A stretch of 64,000 nucleotides of DNA from an uncultured Tenacibaculum sp. (GTDB lineage: Bacteria > Bacteroidota > Bacteroidia > Flavobacteriales > Flavobacteriaceae), in assembly GCA_947493285.1 (NCBI GenBank), contig CANLQH010000002.1:124001-188000 (forward strand), given 5' to 3'. The position numbers and the translations under genes were made by a program. Shown piece by piece: positions 24,144 through 31,680 of this stretch. Below the pieces are notes generated by a model. That model was not told the origin of the DNA and did no database searches. It saw only the letters and a list, made by a program, of their open reading frames with translations. Positions within the stretch are counted from its first letter, which is position 1, and each line of letters opens with the position of its first letter.

Positions 24144-24596
24144 ATGATTATAAAAGCTACCATACAAGACTCAGAGCTATTAACCAATATTGCTTTAAAC
24201 TCAAAAGCACATTGGGGCTATTCTAATGAACTTATTGAAAGTTGGAGAAATGATTTAACCGTCTCTTCTAAAATGATTGAAGAAATGATAGTTTTTAAAA
24301 TTACTATCAATAATCATATAGCTGGGTTTTATGTTTTAAATCCACCAAAAGAAAACTCTATTGAATTAGAAATGCTATTTATTCTTCCAGAGTTTATTGG
24401 ACAAGGTATCGGAAAGAAGTTACTAGAGCATTCTATTAAGAAATCGAAAGAATTAAAAACTAATTCAATGACTTTATTAGCAGATCCAAACGCTGTACCT
24501 TTTTATAAGAGTCAAGGTTTTGTTATTATTGATAAAAAAGAAAGTTCTATTCCGAATCGTTTTTTGCCAATAATGCAGAAAGATTTAACACAATAG
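24144..24596 (+). CDS. GNAT family N-acetyltransferase
   Basis: 150 residues with the GNAT core: LEMLFILPEFIGQGIGKKLLEHSIKKS is motif A with the acetyl-CoA-binding Q/RxxGxG/A (residues about 78-104), followed by MTLLADPNAVPFYKSQGFVII, motif B. The N-terminal SKAHWGYSNELIESWRNDL is seen in many small bacterial GNATs. Substrate unknown. Its 3' end overlaps by 50 nt the 3' end of the convergent small membrane protein gene. Confidence 0.88.
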   Translation: MIIKATIQDSELLTNIALNSKAHWGYSNELIESWRNDLTVSSKMIEEMIVFKITINNHIAGFYVLNPPKENSIELEMLFILPEFIGQGIGKKLLEHSIKKSKELKTNSMTLLADPNAVPFYKSQGFVIIDKKESSIPNRFLPIMQKDLTQ

Positions 24597-24801
24597 AAAC
24601 TAATAAAAGTACCCAAGGTGCTCCATGTAAAAACACATCAAAAACATCTTTAAAATTCATAACGTGTTCACCTGAGAATGCATTCCCGCCTGCAATCCAT
24701 TTTAATTTACCTAAAATATGCGGTGGATTAAACGGTGCTAACCCTAAGGTTAAACTTGCTATTAAAAACAACTTCCAGTTTTGTTTTAGTAACCTTTTCA
24801 T
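24547..24801 (-). CDS. Small membrane protein of unknown function
   Basis: Start taken at MKRLLKQNWKLFLIAS (24801), 84 residues. One hydrophobic segment at about 11-25, a Gly/Pro-rich loop containing FNPPHILGKLKWIAGG, then a second hydrophobic segment (WVLLLVSIVLNLSALL). This build is familiar from Bacteroidota hypotheticals sometimes labelled RND-transporter-like, a label I would not rely on. It follows the putative porin on the chromosome but reads from its own start; convergent overlap with the GNAT gene is genuine in both frames. Confidence 0.65.
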   Translation of the reverse strand: MKRLLKQNWKLFLIASLTLGLAPFNPPHILGKLKWIAGGNAFSGEHVMNFKDVFDVFLHGAPWVLLLVSIVLNLSALLAKNDSE

Positions 24802-24832
24802 ATTTATAAATGAACTATCTACCACATTGTGG

Positions 24833-26785
24833 CTAAATAAACCAATTCCAAACTACTCCAAAGCGGATAACAAAATCTCTATATGGATATCCTGGTGCTG
24901 AAAAATAATCTTTCTTAAAAAAGAATGAGCTTATATTATCCGCCTTAAAATAAATACGTGTTCTACGCACTCTACCGTTAAAAAACAAATCGACAGTAGG
25001 ATAACCTATTTCACTATCGTTTTGTAAGGTAAACTCTGCTAATAAAGGATTATAAGCATTTGCTTTATACTCACTAAAGTATTTAAACGTTACTCCTATT
25101 TGTACTAATAACGGATTACCTTTAAACCAATTATCAGAATAATATAAGGTGTTTCTTGTTACAAATTCTGGAACTCTAAAAACATCGCTTCCATTCGCAA
25201 CTTTTTGATACATTAAGGTATTATCCAATCCAAACTTACCAAATTTAAACTCTTTAGAAACTTTTGCTTTTAAGTAATTAACACTACCTGAATATTGCTT
25301 TGGCAAACTATTTTCATCAAAATAAGTGTAATTGTCAATATTCGTAATATCTACAGAAGCGTCTCCCCATTTTGAAGAAAAATCTCCACCAAGAGTTCGA
25401 GTTCCAACTGAAGAAAAATCATTTTCCCAATTGTATTTATTATAGTTACTTTGAAATAACAAAAAGTTGAAATTTGGTAACTTATTACTAATCCCAAGTC
25501 TTGTTTTAAAAGTGAATACACTATCTTTTTTATAAAAAGCTTCAGCTTTGATATTATTCCCAGAAAGCCTTCCACTACCAGGTGTTAAACTTGCAGATGC
25601 GTTTACATGAAAATTCTTAACCCTACCGTTCCAATCTGCACCAAAAGAAATAGCATCTCCTTTTAATCTATTCCTGGTAATACCAACTAAACTGTTTTGT
25701 AAGTTATTGTAACCATAATTATAAGTGGTATAATCTGATTTTACTCTGAATCTACCTAAAACATATTTAGAATTGAAATCTAAAAAAACTTGATTATTAT
25801 ATGACAAATAATTTACTTGATTTTTTATCGCTCCCGAAACGTTTACATCTCCAAAAATTGCTTCTGTTGGACTTGATTGATTAAAACGATAAAACTTAGA
25901 ATCTCTCGTAAAAGAATGTCCTATTTTTAGATTAGAAAAATCCTTTTGCTGCAAACTATCTTTTACGGAAATTATTTTGAATGAATGTTCAAAATGTAAT
26001 CGCTTTCCTTCAAAAGTATTTTCAGCATCATTTAAGTTAACATCTAACCTCGCTCTATTTCCACTAAAGTTAGGGTCATCATTAATAAATGAAACTAGAG
26101 CACCTTCAGTTAAACCACCACTTTCTTCATTAAAAAAATCTTGATTTACGGCTTGCCCTCTAATAGCATATTGTCCTTTTGGACTTTCGTATCTAAAACT
26201 CAATCTAAAATTTCCCGAACTAGCCAACGAACGCCTATAAGCCCCTAAAGAACGAATACCTTTGTATGCAATTCCTACATTAAGTCGTTTTGAGAAATTG
26301 GTTGTGAACAACGCGTCTAAAACCTGTCCTTGTTCTAACCCTGTTCGATACATAATCTCTGTAGTTGGAGTTGGAACGTGGTAATAATCTATATCTTCTA
26401 TTTTAAAGTAATTAAATTGTTTTGCTCGAAAACCTATATCTGGAAACTGAGAAATATTACTAAAATTATACCCTAAATTATTAAAGGTTTGTCCTTGATT
26501 ATGAAAAGCTAGTAACTCAAAATCATCTTTCCTTAAAAAATTAAACTTGTAATACTTTTTTAAAGTAAGTGTAGTATCAACAATTGTTGTATCATTTTTA
26601 TGCGAGATAATTTTATAGTCGGTGTACTTTGTTTTTCCACTAAGCTTTACTTTAATTTCATTACCAGGGAGTGAATCTGAGGGAGAACCAAATCCTACTG
26701 CTAATGAACCATCTGAACTTCTTTTTTGAGAAAATAGCAGTTGAGTACTCATCAAACAAAAAAACACTAAAAAAATTTTCTTCAT
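24833..26785 (-). CDS. Putative porin, outer-membrane beta-barrel (Porin_10-like)
   Basis: ATG 26785 (MKKIFLVFFCLMSTQLLFSQ) gives a signal peptide and a 650-residue product; the 10-residue upstream extension is rejected because a -7 box lies there. The mature part is rich in alternating aromatic beta strands, with FRAKQFNYFKIEDIDYYHVPTPTTEIMYRTGLEQGQ near the N-terminus as the family signature, and ends in FRFGVVWNWFI-type aromatic strands as expected for BAM insertion. Residues 25-50 contain a GFGSPSDSLPG linker. Role: passive outer-membrane channel; substrate unknown. Confidence 0.85.
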   Translation of the reverse strand: MKKIFLVFFCLMSTQLLFSQKRSSDGSLAVGFGSPSDSLPGNEIKVKLSGKTKYTDYKIISHKNDTTIVDTTLTLKKYYKFNFLRKDDFELLAFHNQGQTFNNLGYNFSNISQFPDIGFRAKQFNYFKIEDIDYYHVPTPTTEIMYRTGLEQGQVLDALFTTNFSKRLNVGIAYKGIRSLGAYRRSLASSGNFRLSFRYESPKGQYAIRGQAVNQDFFNEESGGLTEGALVSFINDDPNFSGNRARLDVNLNDAENTFEGKRLHFEHSFKIISVKDSLQQKDFSNLKIGHSFTRDSKFYRFNQSSPTEAIFGDVNVSGAIKNQVNYLSYNNQVFLDFNSKYVLGRFRVKSDYTTYNYGYNNLQNSLVGITRNRLKGDAISFGADWNGRVKNFHVNASASLTPGSGRLSGNNIKAEAFYKKDSVFTFKTRLGISNKLPNFNFLLFQSNYNKYNWENDFSSVGTRTLGGDFSSKWGDASVDITNIDNYTYFDENSLPKQYSGSVNYLKAKVSKEFKFGKFGLDNTLMYQKVANGSDVFRVPEFVTRNTLYYSDNWFKGNPLLVQIGVTFKYFSEYKANAYNPLLAEFTLQNDSEIGYPTVDLFFNGRVRRTRIYFKADNISSFFFKKDYFSAPGYPYRDFVIRFGVVWNWFI

Positions 26786-26790
26786 AACAG

Positions 26791-26798
26791 CAAAAGTA
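26791..26798 (-). promoter_or_regulatory. -7 element of putative porin gene, leaderless arrangement
   Basis: Minus-strand TACTTTTG, perfect consensus, ends 5 nt before ATG 26785. Confidence 0.6.
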
Positions 26799-26843
26799 AA
26801 ATAATAAAACGACAAAAATTATGAATAATTTCTTTGAAAACTG

Positions 26844-26851
26844 TTAATTTG
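26844..26851 (+). promoter_or_regulatory. -7 element of rnhB, leaderless arrangement
   Basis: TTAATTTG (7 of 8) ends 4 nt before ATG 26856. Confidence 0.5.
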
Positions 26852-26855
26852 TAAC

Positions 26856-27455
26856 ATGTTGAAATTAAATCATAGCGGATTTACTTTAGAAGCTGGAACA
26901 GATGAAGCTGGTAGAGGTTGTTTATCTGGACCCGTTGTGGCCGCAGCTGTAATTTTACCTGAGAATTTTCATCATGATTTATTAAATGATTCTAAACAAA
27001 TTTCAGAAAAAAAACGTCTAGAACTACGCCCCTATATTGAAAAACATGCCTTAGCATTCGGAGTTTCATTTATCCATCATCAAGAAGTTGATGAATTAAA
27101 TGTTTTACAGGCATCTATTACCGGAATGCATCGTTCTATTGAACAACTTTCTACACAACCTGAGTTTATTATTGTTGATGGCAATAAGTTTAAACCTTTT
27201 AAAGATATTTCTTACGAAACCATCGTAAAAGGAGATGCTAAATTTATGAGTATTGCAGCGGCATCTGTTTTAGCAAAAACATATCGTGACGAGTATATGG
27301 AGAAAATTCATCAAGAATTCCCGCAATACAATTGGAAAAAAAACAAAGGGTACCCTACAAAAGAGCATCGAGAGGCTATTCGCAAATTCGGAATTACACC
27401 GTATCATCGCAAGACTTTTAAATTACTTCCCGAACAGTTAAAATTAAAACTTTAG
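26856..27455 (+). CDS. rnhB: Ribonuclease HII
   Basis: Removes ribonucleotides from DNA by cutting the RNA strand of RNA/DNA hybrids. 199 residues, normal length. Active-site residues are Asp16-Glu17 in [19 protein letters not shown], the second Asp in FIIVDGNKF, and the third acidic site in [22 protein letters not shown]. The GRG motif that recognises the 5'-ribose is intact. It is 32 nt upstream of the nucleoid-associated protein gene, which has its own -7 box. Confidence 0.96.
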   Translation: MLKLNHSGFTLEAGTDEAGRGCLSGPVVAAAVILPENFHHDLLNDSKQISEKKRLELRPYIEKHALAFGVSFIHHQEVDELNVLQASITGMHRSIEQLSTQPEFIIVDGNKFKPFKDISYETIVKGDAKFMSIAAASVLAKTYRDEYMEKIHQEFPQYNWKKNKGYPTKEHREAIRKFGITPYHRKTFKLLPEQLKLKL

Positions 27456-27461
27456 TTTTTC

Positions 27462-27469
27462 TATTTTTG
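27462..27469 (+). promoter_or_regulatory. -7 promoter element of nucleoid-associated protein gene
   Basis: TATTTTTG, perfect consensus, 18 nt before ATG 27488. Confidence 0.55.
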
Positions 27470-27487
27470 TCTTCCAATTTTTAGAAG

Positions 27488-28537
27488 ATGATTAAAAGAA
27501 CGCGTGCAGAAATTAGTAAATGTATTATTCATAAAGTTGCCAATAAATACAATAGTGGTCAAAATGCTTTCTCAGAAAGTTTAGTGCGTTTTGACGAAGA
27601 AAGCTATGAATTATTAATGCCTTTTTTATTAAAAAACTTTAGCACCGTAACCCAAAGTTATCGATTTAGTCATCATGCAGATGTTCGTTTAAACGAAATG
27701 AATAAATACACTTCAGATATTTTTGAAGATGAAAACACGTTTATCGAACACTCTAAAAATATTGTAAATCATTTATACGAACAATCTAACTCTGCCAATA
27801 TTAAAACAGGTGATGTTATTGTTGTTTACTTTGAAGGCATTGAATATAAAGATGTATTAACCGAAGCTGTTGGGGTTTTTAAAATCGAAAGTAAAGTCGA
27901 TTTCTTTCAAACTTACTTAGATGATGATAGCTTTGATGTAGTGGTTCAAAAAGGTATTTCAACAAAAAAATTAGATAAAGGTTGTTTAATTTTAAATTCA
28001 TCTGACACAGAAGGCACTGTAGTTTTATCAATAGATAACAATCAGTATGACGCCCAATATTGGATTAAAAACTTTTTAAGTGTAAAGTATGCTGATGATC
28101 GTAATCTACACACACAGAATTATTTAGAAATGTGTAAAGAGTTTTCTGAAGAAATTATTAAACCTGAATTCGGAAAACAAGAGCAAAGTAACTTTTTAGC
28201 AAATACTGTCGATTATTTCAAAGAGCATGAAAGTGTAGATTATCATGGATTTAAAGATGAAATTTTTGAAGAAGATAAGCATAAAGGAATGTTTGAAGAT
28301 TACAAAAAGCATTTCGAAAAATTAAACGATGTATTAATTCGTAATAATTTTGAAGTTTCTGACGCTGTATTAAAAAAAGAAAAAAGCAAGTTTAAAACAG
28401 AAATTAAACTCGATACTAATATTCAAATAAAAATTGATGTAGATGCCCCAGATGCTTCTTCTGATTATTTAGAACAAGGCTACGATGAGGATAAAAAAAT
28501 GAAATTTTACAAAGTGTATTATAACGCTGAAAAATAA
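27488..28537 (+). CDS. Nucleoid-associated protein, NdpA/YejK (37-kDa) family
   Basis: 349 residues, typical length. The N-terminus places a family-like SKCIIHKVANKYN, followed by LLMPFLLKNFSTVTQSYRFSH. The middle has the VVYFEGIEYKDVLTEAVGVFKIESK strand pattern, and the C-terminal half is acidic. The E. coli homologue binds nucleoid DNA; in Bacteroidota the role is unstudied as far as I know. A long palindromic terminator begins within its stop codon. Confidence 0.85.
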   Translation: MIKRTRAEISKCIIHKVANKYNSGQNAFSESLVRFDEESYELLMPFLLKNFSTVTQSYRFSHHADVRLNEMNKYTSDIFEDENTFIEHSKNIVNHLYEQSNSANIKTGDVIVVYFEGIEYKDVLTEAVGVFKIESKVDFFQTYLDDDSFDVVVQKGISTKKLDKGCLILNSSDTEGTVVLSIDNNQYDAQYWIKNFLSVKYADDRNLHTQNYLEMCKEFSEEIIKPEFGKQEQSNFLANTVDYFKEHESVDYHGFKDEIFEEDKHKGMFEDYKKHFEKLNDVLIRNNFEVSDAVLKKEKSKFKTEIKLDTNIQIKIDVDAPDASSDYLEQGYDEDKKMKFYKVYYNAEK

Positions 28538-28583
28538 GCATAAAAAAAGCTGAGTTTAAAAACTCAGTTTTTTTTATGCTTAT
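28534..28583. terminator. Long near-perfect palindrome acting as bidirectional terminator
   Basis: A core CTGAGTTT/AAACTCAG hairpin is nested inside outer arms ATAAGCATAAAA/TTTTATGCTTAT, about 49 nt in all. It ends the plus gene (whose TAA is in the left arm) and the minus PhnA gene. Confidence 0.88.
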
Positions 28584-28590
28584 AAATTTA

Positions 28591-29181
28591 TTATTCTTTT
28601 TCCGACATCTTCTTAACATAATCGGTAATAATTACAATCTGAGTAGGCCCTACCTTACCTTCAATATATTTCGCATTTTCATGATCTAAAGAAATTCTAC
28701 GAACCGCAGTACCTTGCTTAGCTATCATACTAGAACCTTTTACTTTTAAATCTTTAATTAATACTACAGAATCTCCTGCTTGTAAAATTGCTCCGTTAGC
28801 ATCTCTATGAATTATTTTTTCGCTTTCATCTAAATGATCACCACTTTCTTTAGCGAAACGTACATCCTCATCTTCTAAATACATCATATCAAGCAAACCT
28901 TGTGGCCACCCTTCTTTTCGTAATCTAGATAACATTCTCCATGCAACAATTTTCACAGCTCTAAATTCACTCCACATAGAATCATTTAAACAACGCCAAT
29001 GATTTGCATCTGTTTTTTCCACATCTCCAATTTGCTCTACACAAGTATTACAAGCTAACAAACTTCCGTCAACTCCTCCTGTAGAAACTGGCGGCACTTC
29101 GTATATTGATAAATCACTTTTTGACGCACACAACTCACATTGATTTCCACTTCTGTCTTGTAACTCTTGTAATAAACTCAT
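28591..29181 (-). CDS. phnA: PhnA family zinc-ribbon protein
   Basis: 196 residues. An N-terminal zinc ribbon has two Cys pairs (CELCASK and CNTCVEQ, about residues 17-47), and a C-terminal SH3-like PhnA domain contains DANGAILQAGDSVVLIKDLKVKGSSMIAKQGTAVRRI. Between them is a helical region with WSEFRAVKIVAWRMLSRLRKEGW. Named after the phosphonate operon of E. coli but not shown to act in phosphonate use; one homologue hydrolyses phosphonoacetate. No phosphonate genes are nearby, so a general or regulatory role is possible. Confidence 0.88.
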   Translation of the reverse strand: MSLLQELQDRSGNQCELCASKSDLSIYEVPPVSTGGVDGSLLACNTCVEQIGDVEKTDANHWRCLNDSMWSEFRAVKIVAWRMLSRLRKEGWPQGLLDMMYLEDEDVRFAKESGDHLDESEKIIHRDANGAILQAGDSVVLIKDLKVKGSSMIAKQGTAVRRISLDHENAKYIEGKVGPTQIVIITDYVKKMSEKE

Positions 29182-29201
29182 TTTGTCATTTTTTTGTTTC
29201 G

Positions 29202-29209
29202 CAAAAGTA
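29202..29209 (-). promoter_or_regulatory. -7 promoter element of phnA
   Basis: Minus-strand TACTTTTG, perfect consensus, 20 nt before ATG 29181. Confidence 0.6.
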
Positions 29210-29220
29210 CATTTTTAATC

Positions 29221-29228
29221 TATATTTA
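29221..29228 (+). promoter_or_regulatory. Possible -7 element of GNAT gene, leaderless arrangement
   Basis: TATATTTA (7 of 8 to TAnnTTTG) ends 4 nt before ATG 29233; the same octamer and spacing recur before 52427 and 52994. Confidence 0.45.
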
Positions 29229-29232
29229 AACC

Positions 29233-29736
29233 ATGTTATTAGAAAGCGAAAGATTAATTATACGTGATGCTCAGGTAAGTGATGCTCCTTTTTATTTTGA
29301 ATTATTCAATGATCCGGATTGGATTAAATTTATCTCCGATAAAAATTTAAAATCAATTGAAGAAACTAAAATTTATTTAAAGGACATTTTATTTAAGAAT
29401 CTACAACTTGGTGGATTAGGCTTCTTTACGGTAATTTTAAAAGAAACTAACAAACCTATTGGAACGTCAACAGCCTTACAAAGAGATAAATTAAAATTTA
29501 TTGATATTGGCTATGGATTTTTACCTGAAGCTAGAAGTAAAAGGTATGCAACCGAAGCTACAAAGCTAATAATTGAATATGTTCGAAATAAATTTCAACA
29601 AGAAAAAGTATATGCTTTTACTATGCCTGACAACGAACCTTCACAAAAACTTTTAAAAAACTTAGGATTTAACTATGTTGGTTTACAAAATATTTTTGAT
29701 GACGATAAAGATTGTGTGTTTGAATATACATTTTAA
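29233..29736 (+). CDS. GNAT family N-acetyltransferase (RimJ/RimL-like)
   Basis: 167 residues of the acetyltransferase_3 type. It begins MLLESERLIIRDAQVSDAPFYFELFNDPDW, then FIDIGYGFLPEARSKRYATEATKLIIEYV carries the acetyl-CoA site (ARSKRYATEA in place of the canonical RGKGYATEA) and VYAFTMPDNEPSQKLLKNLGF the C-terminal motif. Such proteins acetylate N-termini, amino groups of small molecules or antibiotics; the target is unknown. Divergent from phnA across a 51-nt gap. Confidence 0.9.
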   Translation: MLLESERLIIRDAQVSDAPFYFELFNDPDWIKFISDKNLKSIEETKIYLKDILFKNLQLGGLGFFTVILKETNKPIGTSTALQRDKLKFIDIGYGFLPEARSKRYATEATKLIIEYVRNKFQQEKVYAFTMPDNEPSQKLLKNLGFNYVGLQNIFDDDKDCVFEYTF

Positions 29737-29846
29737 AAGTTAATTTATTTTTAACAACTTTCATTTTTTTATATAAAAACAAAGAATCATATTTGCAGAT
29801 TGATATTTACCCCCTTATAAGATAAAGTTCATTTAACCAAACTATC

Positions 29847-30026
29847 ATGAAAATTAACTTATTAAAAAAGAAAACAACTAAATCTAGTAAGAAAAAATTT
29901 CAAAGATTTTTACTACTTCCACTATACCATAGTGGCTCTATCTTCTGGTTAGAAAAAGTAATTATTAAGAAGAATTTTAATGGGAAATCTTACCAAACTA
30001 CAGATGTAAAAAGGCTAAATAAATAA
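29847..30026 (+). CDS. Small basic protein, unknown (59 residues)
   Basis: ATG at 29847 opens a frame of 59 codons to TAA 30024-30026, starting MKINLLKKKTTKSSKKKF and containing an aromatic segment LLLPLYHSGSIFWLEKV. It is strongly basic at both ends. A -7-like CATATTTG lies at 29788-29795. It ends 6 nt before the convergent rimM stop. No family recognised; it could be a real small protein or a chance frame. Confidence 0.5.
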   Translation: MKINLLKKKTTKSSKKKFQRFLLLPLYHSGSIFWLEKVIIKKNFNGKSYQTTDVKRLNK

Positions 30027-30032
30027 CATTTT

Positions 30033-30563
30033 TTACTCTAAATACAAATCAATCAAACCTTGTGGAGTAGTAACTTCAACCGTTTTATTATCTCTATCCA
30101 CTTTTTGAATGAAGTTGTCAATCATCGGGATAAAAACTTCGTTTCCGTTTCTATCAATTTCAAATAAAGGTTGTGCAGAAGAATCATTAATACTTACAAT
30201 TTCTCCTACTTCACCAAAAGAAGTATCAACAACTGTAAAACCTATAACTTCATGAAAATAGAACTTTTTACCTGAAAGTTTAGGCAATAAATTTAAAGGT
30301 AGATATATCCCAGCTCGCATTATTGCATCAGCATCTTGCTCGGTATCTACATCTTCAAACTTAACACGAAACATCGTGCTTTTACTTAAAGAAGATTTTT
30401 CAATAAAAAAAGGAACCAGATTATTGCCTAAATCGACAAAAACTGATTCCAATTTTTCGTAAAGATCGGGTTCATCAGTATCTAACTTAATAATTACCTC
30501 ACCCTTAAAACTATGTTTTTTAACGATTCTGCCTAAATAAAAGCAATCTTCTTTTTGCATCAT
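30033..30563 (-). CDS. rimM: 16S rRNA processing protein RimM
   Basis: Ribosome-maturation factor that binds S19 and the 30S head. Starts at MMQKEDCFYLGRIVKKHSFKGEVIIKL (30563), about 176 residues; the long upstream frame overlaps rpsP and is rejected. The N-terminal RimM beta barrel (about 1-85) is followed by a PRC-barrel domain (about 95-172, YFHEVIGFTVVDTSFGEVGEIVSINDSSAQPLFEI). It sits 13 nt behind rpsP, the widely conserved order, but trmD and rplS do not follow here. Confidence 0.95.
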   Translation of the reverse strand: MMQKEDCFYLGRIVKKHSFKGEVIIKLDTDEPDLYEKLESVFVDLGNNLVPFFIEKSSLSKSTMFRVKFEDVDTEQDADAIMRAGIYLPLNLLPKLSGKKFYFHEVIGFTVVDTSFGEVGEIVSINDSSAQPLFEIDRNGNEVFIPMIDNFIQKVDRDNKTVEVTTPQGLIDLYLE

Positions 30564-30576
30564 CGTAATACAGTTT

Positions 30577-31080
30577 TTACTCTTCGCTATCTGATCCGTT
30601 CTCTGCAGCAGCATCCTCGCTATCTTCAACAGCAGGAGTGTTAGCAGCAATACGAGCTTCGTTAACAGCTTTTTCAGCTTCTAAGGCTTTTGCTTTTGCA
30701 TCAGCTTGTGCTTTTGCTAAACCATCAACTTTTCCAGAAACTTTTCCAGCTTTTTCCTCTAACCAAGCTGCAAATTTAGCATCTGCTTGCTCTTGAGTTA
30801 AAGCTCCTTTTTTTACTCCACCAGCTAAATGGTTCTTTAACATAGCACCTTTGTAAGATAAAATGTTTCTTGCAGTATCAGTTGGTTGAGCTCCATTTTG
30901 CAACCAAGCTACAGCTTTATCAACGCTTAAGTCGATAGTTGCAGGGTTAGTGTTTGGATTGTAAGTACCAATTTTTTCTAAGTAACGACCGTCTCTTTTT
31001 GATCTAGAGTCAGCTGCAACTACCCAATAAAATGGCTTTCCTTTTTTACCGTGTCTTTGTAATCTAATTTTTACAGGCAT
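30577..31080 (-). CDS. rpsP: 30S ribosomal protein S16 with long C-terminal extension
   Basis: S16 core in residues 1-80 (MPVKIRLQRHGKKGKPFYWVVAADSRSKRDGRYLEKIGTYNP in the family order, ending near the NHLAGG region). The protein is 167 residues versus about 82 in E. coli. The extra part is an Ala/Lys/Glu helix (about 105-145) and an acidic Asp/Glu/Ser tail. Long S16 tails are common in Bacteroidota. First gene of the rpsP-rimM operon; promoter box at 31148-31155, leader about 65 nt. Confidence 0.97.
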   Translation of the reverse strand: MPVKIRLQRHGKKGKPFYWVVAADSRSKRDGRYLEKIGTYNPNTNPATIDLSVDKAVAWLQNGAQPTDTARNILSYKGAMLKNHLAGGVKKGALTQEQADAKFAAWLEEKAGKVSGKVDGLAKAQADAKAKALEAEKAVNEARIAANTPAVEDSEDAAAENGSDSEE

Positions 31081-31147
31081 AATTTTAATTTTTAAGGTAC
31101 GCGACCTTGGTTATTAATAAATCTTACCATCTCGTGATAAGTGGGCG

Positions 31148-31155
31148 CAAATGTA
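31148..31155 (-). promoter_or_regulatory. -7 promoter element of rpsP-rimM
   Basis: Minus-strand TACATTTG, perfect consensus. Confidence 0.65.
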
Positions 31156-31198
31156 TAAAATCTTTTTCATTTAAAAGAAAAAAATAAACTTTATCGCA

Positions 31199-31227
31199 AT
31201 AAAAAAGAGCTTGATAAACAAGCTCTT
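31199..31227 (-). terminator. Terminator of cold-shock gene
   Basis: On the minus strand AAGAGCTTG, 5-nt loop, CAAGCTCTT, then T-run. Confidence 0.85.
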
Positions 31228-31249
31228 AAGAAAATAAATTTGATACGAA

Positions 31250-31441
31250 TTATAAAACTCTAACGCTAACTGCGTTTAATCCTTTTCTTCCTTCTTTAAG
31301 TTCAAACTCTACAGTATCACCTTCTCTAATCTCATCGATTAAACCTGATACGTGTACAAAATGCTCTGTGTTTGACCCTGACTCTGTAATAAATCCAAAA
31401 CCTTTAGATTCATTGAAGAACTTTACTGTTCCTTCTTTCAT
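31250..31441 (-). CDS. Cold-shock protein, CspA family
   Basis: 63 residues from MKEGTVKFFNESKGFGFI (31441): a single OB-fold cold-shock domain with RNP1 (KGFGFI) and RNP2-like (HFVHVSG) motifs, acting as an RNA chaperone. The nine-residue upstream extension is dropped because the domain starts at this Met and a TATCTTTG -7 box lies at 31466-31473, leaving a leader of only about 20 nt. That is unlike the long cold-sensing leaders of enteric cspA. Confidence 0.95.
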   Translation of the reverse strand: MKEGTVKFFNESKGFGFITESGSNTEHFVHVSGLIDEIREGDTVEFELKEGRKGLNAVSVRVL

Positions 31442-31465
31442 TGTAAAAATATTATAATTAAAATG

Positions 31466-31473
31466 CAAAGATA
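31466..31473 (-). promoter_or_regulatory. -7 promoter element of cold-shock gene
   Basis: Minus-strand TATCTTTG, perfect consensus. Confidence 0.6.
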
Positions 31474-31680
31474 CTTTTAAAAATTGATTCTTATTTCTTT
31501 TTTTCAGGTATTTAATCTAAACTTAACACTGAAATAACAAAAACACCATTAAACACACATAACCAACACTTTAACAAGCACAAAACCCGTTAATAACTTC
31601 TACTAAAAACACCACAATTTCTTTGTATTTTTACATTCCGTTTTTACCTAAAAAAACGCTTCATAAATTAAACAATATCA

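Noticed and set aside
30561..30650. N-terminal extension of RimM (MLLTLLLL...)
   Set aside because: It is out-of-frame reading of the rpsP 3' end; RimM homology starts at about 30563.
31081..31147. Riboswitch or ribosomal-protein autoregulatory element in the rpsP leader
   Set aside because: The leader is about 65 nt with no convincing conserved structure readable by eye.
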